Source: Ilumatobacteraceae bacterium (GTDB lineage Bacteria > Actinomycetota > Acidimicrobiia > Acidimicrobiales > Ilumatobacteraceae). From it: a stretch of DNA of 64,000 nucleotides. Under the pieces are notes generated by a model. It saw only the letters and a list, made by a program, of their open reading frames with translations, had not been told where the DNA came from and did no database searches. Position 1 is the stretch's first letter; the number at the start of each line of letters is the position of its first letter. Location of the stretch: NCBI GenBank assembly GCA_033344875.1, contig JAWPMO010000001.1, positions 4,799,595 to 4,863,594 of the forward strand, given 5' to 3'. Positions 17,713 through 28,246 of this stretch are shown piece after piece. A program made the translations under genes and the position numbers.

Positions 17713-18254
17713 TCCTCGCCAATCTCTTCGCCGCCGAAGACGTCGATCCGGCACGTTCGATCCACTGGTTGTGGCCCGAGCAGGCCGAGCTGATCTACGG
17801 CTCGATCGCCTCGTTGCTGATCTTCGGTGCGCTGTTCAAGTTCGCCGGTCCGGCCGTCAAGAAGGCGATGGCCGAGCGCAGCGAGAGCATTCAGAGCGAT
17901 CTCGACGAATCGGCGGCGGCCAAGGCAGAAGCCGAGGCCGAAGCGGCGGGTATCCGCCAGGCCGCCGGCGACATCGATGCCGAGCGTCAGCGCCTCTTCG
18001 CCGATGCCGACGCCCAAGCCGAGGCCGTGCTGGTCGACGGCCGGGCCCGACTCGAGCAGGAGGTCGCCGAGCTCGAGGCTCGTGCAGCTGCCGACATCGC
18101 GTCGGCATCCGGCCGGGTCAACGACGAACTCCGGGCCGAGATCACCCGGTTGTCGCACTCGGCCACCGAGCAACTGCTGTCGTCGGGCGTCATCGACGAT
18201 GCGACGCAGCAGGACCTGATCGAATCGTTCATCTCACGAGTAGGAGCGAGCTGA
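17709..18254 (+). CDS. atpF: Second ATP synthase b-type subunit
   Basis: A 181-residue b/b'-type subunit with a membrane helix at ~27-46 (ELIYGSIASLLIFGALFKF) and an Ala/Glu-rich coiled coil. With the preceding gene it suggests a heterodimeric b/b' stalk, as in photosynthetic bacteria, rather than the b-delta fusion found in mycobacteria. Start and stop overlap both neighbours. Confidence 0.9.
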   Translation: MILANLFAAEDVDPARSIHWLWPEQAELIYGSIASLLIFGALFKFAGPAVKKAMAERSESIQSDLDESAAAKAEAEAEAAGIRQAAGDIDAERQRLFADADAQAEAVLVDGRARLEQEVAELEARAAADIASASGRVNDELRAEITRLSHSATEQLLSSGVIDDATQQDLIESFISRVGAS

Positions 18255-18781
18255 TGTCCGACGCACGCATCGACGGATACGCCAGGGCCCTGTTCGAGGT
18301 CGCCCGCGCCGAAGGCACGATCGACGAGGTCGAAGACGAGCTGTTCCGCTTCGCCCGTTCGTTCGAGTCAAGCGACGAGCTCCGCAACGCACTCACCGAC
18401 GAGCAGGTGCCGGCCGCCAAGCGGCAGGCGATCGTCGAGGATCTCCTCGGCGGCAAGGCGACGTCGACCACGTCGCAGCTGGTGTCGATGGTCGTCGGCT
18501 CCGGCCGCGGTCGTGACCTGCCCGCCATCATCAACAAGCTGGTCGCCCGTGCGGCCAGTTCGAAGGACCTGTCGGTTGCCGAGGTGCGAAGCGCCGTGGC
18601 ACTGACCGACGATCAGCAGGATCGCCTCAAGGCTGCGCTGGCCAACGCCACCGGCAAGCAGGTGAGCCTGAAGGTCATCGTCGACCCCTCCGTCCTGGGC
18701 GGCCTCGTCGCCACCGTGGGCGACACCGTCATCGACGGCAGTGTCCGCACTCGCGTCGACCAACTCAAGAGCCGTCTCTAG
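18254..18781 (+). CDS. atpH: ATP synthase F1 subunit delta
   Basis: A 175-residue OSCP/delta subunit joining the b stalk to the top of alpha3beta3. It shows the N-terminal RIDGYARALFEVARAEG helix and the C-terminal LKVIVDPSVLGGLVATVGDTVIDGSV, both highly diagnostic. It is of normal length and is not fused to subunit b. Confidence 0.94.
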   Translation: MSDARIDGYARALFEVARAEGTIDEVEDELFRFARSFESSDELRNALTDEQVPAAKRQAIVEDLLGGKATSTTSQLVSMVVGSGRGRDLPAIINKLVARAASSKDLSVAEVRSAVALTDDQQDRLKAALANATGKQVSLKVIVDPSVLGGLVATVGDTVIDGSVRTRVDQLKSRL

Positions 18782-18832
18782 ACAACACCGTGACGAACGC
18801 ACCTCACTCGCACTCCGCAAGGGATCATCAAC

Positions 18833-20425
18833 ATGGCTGAACTCACCATCTCCGCCGCCGACATCGCATCGGCGCTCAAGAACAACCTCGAAGGTCTGGA
18901 GACCGATCTCGAGGCTCGCACCGTCGGCCGCGTCGCCGAGGTCGGCGACGGCATCGCCCGCGTCTCGGGTCTGCCCGGCGCGGCCGTGAACGAGCTCCTC
19001 GAGTTCGAGGACGGCTCCGTCGGGCTCGCCCTCAACCTCGACGAGGACTCGATCGGCGCCGTCGTGCTCGGCGACGTCGACAAGATCGAAGAGGGGCAGA
19101 CGGTCAAGGCGACCGGCCGCATCCTCTCGATCCCGGTCGGCGACGCCATGCTGGGTCGGGTCGTCAACGCCCTCGGTCAGCCGATCGACGGCGGTGGCGA
19201 CATCGTCGGCGGCATCGAGCGCCGTATGGAGGTCCAGGCCCCCGGCATCCTCGGTCGGAAGCCGGTGCACGAGCCGCTGCAGACGGGCATCAAGTCGATC
19301 GACGCGATGACGCCGATCGGCCGTGGCCAGCGCGAGCTGATCATCGGTGACCGCAAGACCGGCAAGACCGCGATCGCGATCGACACGATCCTCAACCAGA
19401 AGGGTCTCGGCGTGAAGTGCATCTACGTCGCGATCGGCCAGAAGGGCTCGACGGTCGCCCAGACCGTCGCCACCCTCCGCGAGGCCGGCGCGATGGAGTA
19501 CACCGTCGTCGTCTCGGCGCCGGCCGCCGACTCGGCCCCCTTCAAGTACCTCGCTCCGTATGCCGGTTGCGCCATCGGGCAGCACTGGATGGAGAACGGC
19601 GAGCACGCCCTCGTGGTGTACGACGACCTCTCCAAGCAGGCCGACGCCTACCGTCAGCTGTCGCTGCTCCTGCGTCGCCCCCCGGGCCGTGAGGCGTACC
19701 CCGGCGACGTGTTCTACCTGCACAGCCGGCTGCTCGAGCGGGCCGCCAAGCTGTCCGACGACAACGGCGCCGGCTCGCTGACCGCCCTGCCGATCATCGA
19801 GACCAAGGCCGGTGACGTCTCGGCGTTCATCCCGACCAACGTGATCTCGATCACCGACGGCCAGGTCTTCCTGCAGGACAGCCTGTTCAAGTCCGGTATC
19901 CGCCCGGCCGTCGACGTGGGCATCTCCGTGTCGCGAGTCGGTTCGGCCGCCCAGACCAAGGCCATGAAGGCCGTCGCCGGTACGTTGAAGCTCGACCTCG
20001 CACAGTTCCGTGAGCTCGAGGCGTTCGCCACGTTCGGTTCCGAACTCGACGCCGTGTCCAAGGCGCAGCTCGAGCGTGGCTACCGCCTCGTCGAGTTGTT
20101 GAAGCAGCCGCTCAACAGCCCGATGCCCGTCGAACAGCAGGTCGTCTCGATCTTCGCCGGTACCAAGGGGTACCTCGACGACGTCGCCACCACCGACGTC
20201 GTGCGCTTCGAGCGCGAGCTGCTCGAGTTCATGCAGAGCCGCCACGGTGGTCTGCTCTCCGAGCTCCGTTCGGGTGGCATTCCCGACGACCTGGCCGGTG
20301 CGGTCGAGTCGTTCAAGGAGCAGTTCCAGGGTGGCGCCGCCGGCGGCCACCACGTCGACCCGTCGAGTGTCGATGCCGACGAGCTGGGCGACGCTGCGTC
20401 GGCCAAGACCCTCGCGACGGAGTGA
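18833..20425 (+). CDS. atpA: ATP synthase F1 subunit alpha
   Basis: A 530-residue non-catalytic nucleotide-binding subunit. The P-loop is [11 protein letters not shown], followed by [15 protein letters not shown] and [48 protein letters not shown] lies ~8 nt before the ATG. Alternates with beta in the hexamer. Confidence 0.98.
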   Translation: MAELTISAADIASALKNNLEGLETDLEARTVGRVAEVGDGIARVSGLPGAAVNELLEFEDGSVGLALNLDEDSIGAVVLGDVDKIEEGQTVKATGRILSIPVGDAMLGRVVNALGQPIDGGGDIVGGIERRMEVQAPGILGRKPVHEPLQTGIKSIDAMTPIGRGQRELIIGDRKTGKTAIAIDTILNQKGLGVKCIYVAIGQKGSTVAQTVATLREAGAMEYTVVVSAPAADSAPFKYLAPYAGCAIGQHWMENGEHALVVYDDLSKQADAYRQLSLLLRRPPGREAYPGDVFYLHSRLLERAAKLSDDNGAGSLTALPIIETKAGDVSAFIPTNVISITDGQVFLQDSLFKSGIRPAVDVGISVSRVGSAAQTKAMKAVAGTLKLDLAQFRELEAFATFGSELDAVSKAQLERGYRLVELLKQPLNSPMPVEQQVVSIFAGTKGYLDDVATTDVVRFERELLEFMQSRHGGLLSELRSGGIPDDLAGAVESFKEQFQGGAAGGHHVDPSSVDADELGDAASAKTLATE

Positions 20426-20430
20426 TCTAG

Positions 20431-21723
20431 ATGGCAGGTGGACAGGAACGCATTCTGAAGGGCCGCATCCGTTCGATGCAGGCCACGAAGAAGATCACGC
20501 GCGCCATGGAGCTGATCGCGGGATCCCGCATCGTCAAGGCTCAGCAGCGCGTGCAAGCGGCTGTCCCGTACTCGGAGCAGATCACCGAGGTGGTCAAGGA
20601 TCTCGCGGCCGCAGGTGCGTCGAGCGATTCACCGCTCCTGGCCGGGCGTCCAGAGATCAAGAACACGTGCTACGTGGTGATCACGGCCGACCGTGGTCTG
20701 TGCGGCGGCTACAACGCCGGTGTGCAGCGTGCCGCCGAGGGTGAGATCAAGGCCGATGTCCTCGCGGGCAAGGGGTACGAGATCATTCCGGTCGGTCGGA
20801 AGGCCGAGAGCTACTTCAGGTTCCGTGAGTACGAGCTCGGCAAGGCGTTCGGTGGTTTCAGTGACCAGCCGACGTACGACGACGCCAAGGCGATCGGCCA
20901 GCACGTCGTGGCGCTGTATGCCAGTGGCCACGTCGACAAGGTCGAGCTGGTGTACACCCGCTTCATCACGCCGGGCAACCAGGAAGTCGTGCTGCGCCCG
21001 CTCGTGCCGCTGTCGGAAGACACGGTCGCCGGCGGTGACGGCAAGGCCGGCTCCGACGACGGCTCGGGTTCCGACTACGAGTTCGAGCCGGATCCCGGCA
21101 CGATCCTCGACACGCTGTTGCCCCGGTACGTCGAAGCTCGCGTCTACGCCGCACTCCTCAACGCAGCCGCCTCCGAGCACGCATTCCGCCAGCGGGCCAT
21201 GAAGTCGGCGACCGACAACGCCGAAGAGCTCATCCGCACGCTCAGTATCACCATGAACCGCGCTCGCCAGGCCTCGATCACCACGGAGATCATGGAGATC
21301 GTCGGTGGCGCCGAAGCACTCGGCGGCGGCAAGAACACCGAACTCCGGATCGTCGATCTCGATCTCAACATGGGGTTCGGCGAGCCCGAAGCGCAAGGTC
21401 CCGCGCCGGCAGCCCCCACACCGACGTCGACGGTGCAGCACGCTGCGTCGCCGACCGTCGCGACCGAGTCGCCGACGACCGGTGCCGCGACCGCCACGAT
21501 CGAACCCGACGACCTCACGCGCATCAAGGGTGTCGCCGGTGTCCTCGAATCCCGACTCCACGAGATGGGGATCACCACCTTCAAGGAGATCACCACGTGG
21601 ACGGACGAAGACATGGATCGCATCGACGATTCGCTCGGCTTCGAAGGCCGGATCCAGCGAGACGACTGGCAGGGACAAGCCCGTCGTTTCCACAATGAGA
21701 AGTACCCCGACGACCAGATCTGA
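20431..21723 (+). CDS. atpG: ATP synthase F1 subunit gamma with fused helix-hairpin-helix domain
   Basis: A 430-residue gamma subunit, ~130 residues longer than usual. Residues 1-297 are canonical: N-terminal RIRSMQATKKITRAMELIA, the ITADRGLCGGYN strand, and the C-terminal helix ending RQASITTEIMEIVGGAEAL. A Pro/Ala/Thr linker (~320-357) follows, then residues 358-430, which match the HHH module seen at the C-terminus of NuoE and of some L21 ribosomal proteins: DDLTRIKGVAGVLESRLHEM, GITTFKEITTWTDEDMDRID and FEGRIQRDDWQGQARRF. The frame is continuous, so this is a true fusion. Its role is unknown. Confidence 0.95.
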   Translation: MAGGQERILKGRIRSMQATKKITRAMELIAGSRIVKAQQRVQAAVPYSEQITEVVKDLAAAGASSDSPLLAGRPEIKNTCYVVITADRGLCGGYNAGVQRAAEGEIKADVLAGKGYEIIPVGRKAESYFRFREYELGKAFGGFSDQPTYDDAKAIGQHVVALYASGHVDKVELVYTRFITPGNQEVVLRPLVPLSEDTVAGGDGKAGSDDGSGSDYEFEPDPGTILDTLLPRYVEARVYAALLNAAASEHAFRQRAMKSATDNAEELIRTLSITMNRARQASITTEIMEIVGGAEALGGGKNTELRIVDLDLNMGFGEPEAQGPAPAAPTPTSTVQHAASPTVATESPTTGAATATIEPDDLTRIKGVAGVLESRLHEMGITTFKEITTWTDEDMDRIDDSLGFEGRIQRDDWQGQARRFHNEKYPDDQI

Positions 21724-23192
<1,469 letters not shown>

Positions 23193-23193
<1 letters not shown>

Positions 23194-23594
23194 TGGCGAA
23201 CCTCATGACCGTCGAAGTGGTGTCGCCCGAGCAGGTCCTCTACTCGGGCGAGGCGACCATGGTCATCACGCGGACGCTCGGCGGTGGCGAGATCGCCTTC
23301 CAGCCGGGGCACGCAGCGTTCCTCGGTGCCCTGCAGGAGTGCCACACCCGCGTCTTCCTCGACGGCGGCGCCGTCGAGGACATCGCGGTCCATGGCGGGT
23401 TCGTCGAGGTCAGCAGCAACAAGGTGTCGATCCTGAGCGACTCGGCCGAACTCGGCACCGACATCGACATCGAGCGGGCGCGTGCCGCCAAGGACCGCGC
23501 CGAGACCGCGCTGCGTCACGCACACGACGCCGAAGCGGTCAGTGCGCTGAGCCGGGCCCACGCCCGCCTCAACGCCGCCCGCGTCTCGGTCTGA
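23193..23594 (+). CDS. atpC: ATP synthase F1 subunit epsilon
   Basis: A 133-residue epsilon subunit: an N-terminal beta-sandwich (VVSPEQVLYSGEATMVITRT, AFQPGHAAFLGAL) and a C-terminal helical hairpin beginning DIERARAAKDRAE. It regulates rotation and links gamma to the c-ring. Its ATG overlaps the atpD stop. It is the last gene of the operon. Confidence 0.95.
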
Positions 23595-23600
23595 GACCCT

Positions 23601-23619
23601 CGGTCGGCGCAGCCGACCG
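23601..23619. terminator. Terminator after atp operon
   Basis: CGGTCGGC and GCCGACCG form an 8-bp stem with a 3-nt loop, between atpC and a convergent gene. It is directly adjacent to the stop codon of that gene. Confidence 0.6.
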
Positions 23620-23979
23620 TCACGTCCAGAGTTCGAGACCGAGCAGCACCAGCACGATCAACACGGCCGCGGCGATCCGCAGTGGCCGGTCGTCGTCGGC
23701 CTCCATGCTTCGCCATCGCGCACGCTGGATCGTCGCATCGCCCAATCGGCGGCGGGCTGCCTGCCAGTAGCGGGCACGGACGACGAGGCCGATCGAGAAG
23801 AGCACGGCACCGGTCGACCAGGCGACCACGAACGCTCCGAGTGAGCGGGCGAGGAGCCCACAGCCGAAGGCGAGGACCGACGTGACGATCCACACGCCAC
23901 CGGCATTGCGACCGCGAGCGACCGCCTCGTCGGCCTGGACGTCCTCCGCGGACACCGGGGGTGCCTGCCGTTGCTGCAC
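23620..23979 (-). CDS. Small membrane protein, unknown
   Basis: A 119-residue protein with hydrophobic segments near residues 29-46, 50-67 and 100-117. A charged loop rich in Arg lies between the second and third. GTG at 23979 is the first start after an in-frame stop. No family recognised. It is convergent with the atp operon, so a link to ATP synthase is not implied. Confidence 0.6.
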   Translation of the reverse strand: MQQRQAPPVSAEDVQADEAVARGRNAGGVWIVTSVLAFGCGLLARSLGAFVVAWSTGAVLFSIGLVVRARYWQAARRRLGDATIQRARWRSMEADDDRPLRIAAAVLIVLVLLGLELWT

Positions 23980-24107
23980 TCCACGTCATCGGTCGGGGCC
24001 ACGGAACGCTTGAGTTCGGCGCTCATTCGGGCAGTACGACTCGCTGCTGGCCGGCGAGTACGCGTGAGGCCTTCCGTGGTCGCAGGCGGGCGTCGAGCAC
24101 CCCGCTG

Positions 24108-24113
24108 TAACGT
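24108..24113 (+). promoter_or_regulatory. -10 element of SDR gene
   Basis: TAACGT, 5 nt before the ATG at 24119; the shortest gap in the window. Confidence 0.5.
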
Positions 24114-24118
24114 GTCCC

Positions 24119-24895
24119 ATGGCGAATTTCCCGTTCTCGTCCGCTCTCGTGACCGGTGCGTCGTCGGGGATCGGTGAGGTCATGGCCCGTAAGCTCGCTG
24201 GCGCCGGCGTTCCCGTCGTCGTGGTGGCGCGCCGTGCCGAGCGTCTCCAGGCGATCGCCGACGAGTTCGACGACGTCGAGGTGCTGGTCGCCGATCTGCA
24301 GACGATGACGGGCCAGCGAGCCGTCGCCGACCGCATCGCCGATGACGGCCGCCCGATCGACCTGGTGGTGAACAATGCCGGGTTCGGCACGAACGGGCTG
24401 TTCCACGAGCTCGACGCCGACCGGCTGGCCGACGAGATCGAACTCAACGTGGCGGCGCTGACGCGGTTGAGTCATGCCGCGCTGGCTGTCATGGTCCCGC
24501 GGGGACGGGGCTGGCTGCTCAATCTGTCGAGCGTGGCGAGCTTCCAGCCGGCACCGAGGCTCGCGGTGTACGCCGCGACCAAGGCCTACGTGACGAGCCT
24601 GACCGAGAGCCTGCACGAAGAGGTGAAGTCACACGGCGTCCACGTGACGGCGTTGTGCCCCGGGCTCACGAAGACCGAGTTCCAGTCGGTCAGCAATACC
24701 GAGCAGTACGCCGATGAGTTCCCGGACATCGCCTGGACCAGCCCCGACCAGGTGGTCGACGAGGGATTGTCGTCGGTGATCGCGAACCGTGCACTGGCGG
24801 TGCCAGGCGCTCAGTACAAGCTGCTCAGCGCCGCAGCGAACGTCACGCCGCGTTGGGTGAAGCGCCGCATGTCGGCGCTGGTCCAGCGCGCCTGA
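24119..24895 (+). CDS. Short-chain dehydrogenase/reductase
   Basis: A 258-residue classical SDR. The cofactor motif is TGASSGIG; VNNAGFGTNG, the catalytic Ser in NLSSVAS and the YAATKAY active-site Tyr/Lys all appear in order. ARR after beta-2 suggests NADP(H). The end, PRWVKRRMSALVQ, resembles actinobacterial SDRs of the DltE/YqjQ type. The substrate is unknown. Confidence 0.88.
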   Translation: MANFPFSSALVTGASSGIGEVMARKLAGAGVPVVVVARRAERLQAIADEFDDVEVLVADLQTMTGQRAVADRIADDGRPIDLVVNNAGFGTNGLFHELDADRLADEIELNVAALTRLSHAALAVMVPRGRGWLLNLSSVASFQPAPRLAVYAATKAYVTSLTESLHEEVKSHGVHVTALCPGLTKTEFQSVSNTEQYADEFPDIAWTSPDQVVDEGLSSVIANRALAVPGAQYKLLSAAANVTPRWVKRRMSALVQRA

Positions 24896-24896
24896 C

Positions 24897-24909
24897 CCGG
24901 CGGGGCCGG
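24897..24909. terminator. Weak hairpin between convergent genes
   Basis: CCGGC GGG GCCGG, a 5-bp stem just after the SDR stop and before the glpX stop. Short, so only a tentative terminator. Confidence 0.3.
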
Positions 24910-24913
24910 ACGG

Positions 24914-25912
24914 TCAGGTGTAGTCGATCGCGCTGAACTCCTGGAGCTTGCGCACGCGGTGGCGGGCGTCGATGAATCGCACCGTGCCGCTCCGGGAGCG
25001 CATGACCAGGCTCTGGGTGCGGGCACCTCGCGAATCGAAGCGCACGCCCCGCAGGAGTTGGCCATCGGTGAGCCCGGTCGCCGCGAAGAAACAGTTGTCG
25101 CCCTGCACGAGGTCGTCTTGGGTGTAGACACGGTCGAGATCCATGCCGGCGGCCTGCATCGCGTCGCGTTCGGCGTCGGACTGTGGGCAGAAACGGGCCT
25201 GCTGTTCGCCACCCATCGCCTTGAGCGCAGCGGCGGCGATGACCCCTTCGGGTGTGCCGCCGATGCCGAACAGCACGTCGACGCCGGCGTCGGGCCAGGC
25301 GCTCGCGATCGCTCCGTAGACGTCGCCATCGTTGATCAGGCGGATCCGGGCACCGCTGGCGCGCACCTCGTCGATCAGGTCGGCGTGGCGGGGTCGGTCG
25401 AGGATGACGGCCGTGAGGTCACGCACGCTCTCCTGCTTCGATTTGGCGATCCAGCGCAGGTTCTGCGTGGGGCTCGCGGTGATGTCGATCGCGCCGACGC
25501 ATTCGGGGCCCACCGCGATCTTGTCCATGTAGAACGACGGGCCGGGGTTCAGCATGCTGCCGCGTTCGCTGACGGCGATCACCGACAGCGCGTTGTTGAG
25601 GCCTTTGGCCGTGAGCGTGGTGCCGTCGATCGGGTCGACGGCGACGTCGACGAGTGGTTCGTTGCCGTCGCCGACGTGCTCGCCGTTGTAGAGCATCGGC
25701 GCTTCGTCCTTCTCGCCCTCACCGATGACGACGATGCCGTCCATCTGGACCGAGGAGAGACTGAGCCGCATCGCGTCGACCGCAGCTCGGTCGGCGCCTT
25801 CCTTGTTGGCCCTGCCGACCCATCGGGCGGAGGCGAGTGCGGCGGATTCGGTGACTCGCACCAGTTCCATCGCGAGGTTGCGGTCGGGGCGCTGAGCTGC
25901 CGGACTGGGCAT
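24914..25912 (-). CDS. glpX: Fructose-1,6-bisphosphatase class II
   Basis: A 332-residue GlpX-type FBPase, the usual gluconeogenic phosphatase of actinobacteria. Motifs are [35 protein letters not shown], the metal-binding [30 protein letters not shown] and [14 protein letters not shown]. The ATG at 25912 has TACGGT 6 nt upstream. A 32-bp palindrome covers both the -10 and the start codon, pointing to tight control. Confidence 0.95.
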   Translation of the reverse strand: MPSPAAQRPDRNLAMELVRVTESAALASARWVGRANKEGADRAAVDAMRLSLSSVQMDGIVVIGEGEKDEAPMLYNGEHVGDGNEPLVDVAVDPIDGTTLTAKGLNNALSVIAVSERGSMLNPGPSFYMDKIAVGPECVGAIDITASPTQNLRWIAKSKQESVRDLTAVILDRPRHADLIDEVRASGARIRLINDGDVYGAIASAWPDAGVDVLFGIGGTPEGVIAAAALKAMGGEQQARFCPQSDAERDAMQAAGMDLDRVYTQDDLVQGDNCFFAATGLTDGQLLRGVRFDSRGARTQSLVMRSRSGTVRFIDARHRVRKLQEFSAIDYT

Positions 25913-25938
25913 GCCACCACCGTAGTGGTGGCATGCCC
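25907..25938. promoter_or_regulatory. Long palindrome over glpX promoter and start codon
   Basis: GGGCATGCCACCAC (25907-25920) and its exact complement GTGGTGGCATGCCC (25925-25938) flank CGTA. The glpX -10 (TACGGT, minus strand, 25924-25919) runs across the centre and the ATG lies in one arm. A bound dimer would block polymerase, so this is a repressor-operator candidate. Confidence 0.65.
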
Positions 25939-25958
25939 GATCGTTGGCATTCGTGCTG

Positions 25959-26105
25959 CTACCTGCTCGGTCCGGCACGACGTCGCTGGTGTTGCCGCGA
26001 CTGTCGGGCTTCACGGCGCAGGCGGCTTGCTCCGGCCGCACGCCGCAGTTCGGCGTGACGGTCCTCGGCCAGCTGGCGCAGCAGTTCGGGGCTCTGATGG
26101 AACAT
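25959..26105 (-). CDS. Small basic protein, paralogue of the 1798 protein
   Basis: A 48-residue ORF beginning [20 protein letters not shown], then [15 protein letters not shown] and a basic tail. It aligns with the protein at 1798-1932: an xSP/HP-E/D-LLR-x-L-x3-R-x3-LRR helix followed by AG-x-SRLRR. AAAGGG lies ~8 nt before the ATG. It is too short for ordinary gene finders. Two copies in 64 kb with different neighbours suggest an actinobacterial small-protein family. Function unknown. Confidence 0.55.
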   Translation of the reverse strand: MFHQSPELLRQLAEDRHAELRRAAGASRLRREARQSRQHQRRRAGPSR

Positions 26106-26271
26106 GGTGGTTCCCTTTCTGTGGGTGTTGGTGGGATCGGGGAGCGTCGCGGACCCGACAGCCGAGCGCGCAGGGGCGAGCGGGTGTCGAGGTGCTGACG
26201 ACGCGGGCGGCCGGGCGCAGGCGACGGCCGACGAAGGTCACCGTCGGAACGGGGCAGCGATCGGGCGGTGG

Positions 26272-26352
26272 TCAGCCGGTGATCGTCCCGAGGCCGAGGC
26301 ACATGGACACGGCCGGTGCGGTCTGCTCGCGAATGTCGAAGTTGTCGATCAT
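26272..26352 (-). CDS. 26-residue micro-ORF with strong Shine-Dalgarno
   Basis: The ORF starts [10 protein letters not shown] and ends CLGLGTITG, with a single Cys at position 18. A strong Shine-Dalgarno GAGGAGG (26369-26363 on the minus strand) lies 10 nt before the ATG, unusual in a region where most starts lack one. It precedes the small basic protein by 166 nt on the same strand and is divergent from an S9 peptidase. A polar N-terminus and a Cys/Gly/Thr-rich C-terminus recall a peptide precursor, but no maturation enzymes are recognised nearby. Confidence 0.4.
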   Translation of the reverse strand: MIDNFDIREQTAPAVSMCLGLGTITG

Positions 26353-26445
26353 GCTGTCGTGTCCTCCTCTCGGTGTCGGGTTCAGCGCATACGATGACCG
26401 ATCGTCGGCGGTCGAGTCAACGAGGTTTCGCGCGGGTCGTGCTCC

Positions 26446-26451
26446 TACGCT
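26446..26451 (+). promoter_or_regulatory. -10 element of second S9 peptidase
   Basis: TACGCT, 6 nt before the GTG at 26458. Confidence 0.6.
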
Positions 26452-26457
26452 CGAACC

Positions 26458-28230
26458 GTGGAGATCAGCGTCGACATGTGCCTCGCCGGACGCGACCTCA
26501 CCGAGCCGAAACTGTCGCCCGACGGCGACAGCGTTGCATTCGTCGCCCGATGGGGGAGCAGCGCCGCGGTCGTCGGCGTGCCGACCGTCGGCGGACCCGA
26601 ACGGATCCTGACGACCGAACCGGCACCCGCGCCGGGTCGGGGTCTCGGTGGTGGCTGCTTCGGCTGGTTGCCCGACGGCACCGGGATCGTGTACGCCGGC
26701 CGAGACGGCGATCTGTGGTTGCAGCCGATCCCGGGCGGCCCGGCGCGCCGCATCTCGGATGTCGGCGACGGCCGCCGATGTGAGGCGCCGGCGACGTCGC
26801 CCGACGGCACCGAGGTCGCGGCGGTCGTCGACCAGGCCGAGGTGTGGGTCTGGAGCATCGCCAACGGGCGTTCCGAGCGTGTCGACGACGGCACCGCCGA
26901 CTTCGTGTTCGACCCGAGCCCGATGCCGACCGGCTTCGGCGCCGGGTGGATCTGGCAGGTGTGGAACGTGCCGGACATGCCGTGGGACGCGAGCCGCGCC
27001 GCGTTCGCGACCCGGACGGCCGACGGCTGGGACCGAGGCGTGTACGTGCCCGCGGCGAGCATCCAGCAACTCCGTCACCATCCCGACGGCCGCGGGCTCA
27101 GCGTGCGCGACGACACCGGTTGGCGCAACGTGTGGCTCGGCGACGAACCCCTGGTCGACGAGCCGTTCGAACACGCCGGGCCCACGTGGGGGATGGGGCA
27201 GCGTTCGTACGCGCTGTCGCCCGACGCCGCCGCGCTCGCGTTCACCCGCAACGAACGCGGCTTCGGTCGGTTGTGCGTCGTCGATCTGGCATCGGGCCAG
27301 GTCGACGAGGTCGCACGCGGCGTTCACGGACAGCTCTCCTGGTCCGGTGACCGTCTCGTCGCGCTCCGCACCGGGGCCCGTACACCGACCCAGATCGTCA
27401 CGTACGACACGACGTCGTGGCAACGGAACACGCTCGCGATCGGTCCGGTCGGCGGGTGGGAATCGGCCGACCTGCCCGAACCCGAACTCGTCGAGGTCGG
27501 TCACGAGGGCGTCACGCTCCACGCTCGCCGCTATGCGGCCGGTAACGGGCGCACGATCTGCTGGGTGCACGGGGGTCCCACCGACCAGTGGCAGGTCGAG
27601 TTCATGCCCCGGGTCGCCTACTGGTGGGCGAAGGGCTGGGACGTCCTCGTGCCCGACCCCCGTGGCACGACCGGGCACGGCCGGGGCTACCAGCAGGCGC
27701 TCCTCGGCGAGTGGGGTCGACGCGACGTCGACGACACGGCGGCGCTGCTCCGAGCGCATCACGCGCAGGGGCACGGCACGCCCGACCTGACGGTCCTCAT
27801 GGGGAGTTCGTCGGGCGGCCTCACTGCGCTCGGTGTGCTCGCCCGGCATCCCGGACTGGCGGCCGGCGGCGTGGTGCGCTACCCCGTGGCCGACCTGTCG
27901 GTGCTCGCCACCGCCGGCCATCGGTTCGAGGCGCACTACACGGTGGGACTGGTCGGTCCGCTCGACGAGACCGCCACGTACCGGGAGCGATCGCCGGTGA
28001 CGTACGCCGACCGGATCGGCGTCCCGCTGCTCGTGATGCACGGTGACAGCGATCCCGTGGTGCCCCTGGCCTCGACCGTCGATCTGGTCGACCGGATTCG
28101 CGCCGCAGGTGGCGACGTCGAGTTGGTGGTCTACGAAGGCGAGGGCCACGGATTCCGTGACCCTGAACACCAGCGCGACGAGTACCGGCGGGTCGGGGAG
28201 TTCCTGGCGAGCGTCGCAGGCCGTCGGTGA
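26458..28230 (+). CDS. S9 family peptidase (acylaminoacyl peptidase-like)
   Basis: A 590-residue protein with an N-terminal beta-propeller (repeats like LSPDGDSVAFVAR, WLPDGTGIVYAG and TSPDGTEVAAVV) and a C-terminal hydrolase. The catalytic triad should be Ser451 in MGSSSGG, Asp532 in MHGDSDPVV and His564 in GEGHGF; the oxyanion region is VHGGPTDQWQVEF. No signal peptide. It differs clearly from the S9 enzyme at 7.8 kb. Its divergent neighbour is a micro-ORF; a processing role is only speculation. Confidence 0.87.
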   Translation: MEISVDMCLAGRDLTEPKLSPDGDSVAFVARWGSSAAVVGVPTVGGPERILTTEPAPAPGRGLGGGCFGWLPDGTGIVYAGRDGDLWLQPIPGGPARRISDVGDGRRCEAPATSPDGTEVAAVVDQAEVWVWSIANGRSERVDDGTADFVFDPSPMPTGFGAGWIWQVWNVPDMPWDASRAAFATRTADGWDRGVYVPAASIQQLRHHPDGRGLSVRDDTGWRNVWLGDEPLVDEPFEHAGPTWGMGQRSYALSPDAAALAFTRNERGFGRLCVVDLASGQVDEVARGVHGQLSWSGDRLVALRTGARTPTQIVTYDTTSWQRNTLAIGPVGGWESADLPEPELVEVGHEGVTLHARRYAAGNGRTICWVHGGPTDQWQVEFMPRVAYWWAKGWDVLVPDPRGTTGHGRGYQQALLGEWGRRDVDDTAALLRAHHAQGHGTPDLTVLMGSSSGGLTALGVLARHPGLAAGGVVRYPVADLSVLATAGHRFEAHYTVGLVGPLDETATYRERSPVTYADRIGVPLLVMHGDSDPVVPLASTVDLVDRIRAAGGDVELVVYEGEGHGFRDPEHQRDEYRRVGEFLASVAGRR

Positions 28231-28234
28231 CGGG

Positions 28235-28240
28235 TAGCGT
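28235..28240 (+). promoter_or_regulatory. -10 element of 28247 gene
   Basis: TAGCGT, 6 nt before the ATG at 28247. Confidence 0.6.
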
Positions 28241-28246
28241 CAACGC

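Noticed and set aside
18368-20353. 661-codon minus-strand frame opposite atpH/atpA
   Set aside because: Shadow of conserved ATP synthase genes with no recognisable domain.
23658-24026. Alternative N-terminus for the membrane protein from an ATG at 24026
   Set aside because: It is in a different frame from the hydrophobic protein and loses the membrane helices.
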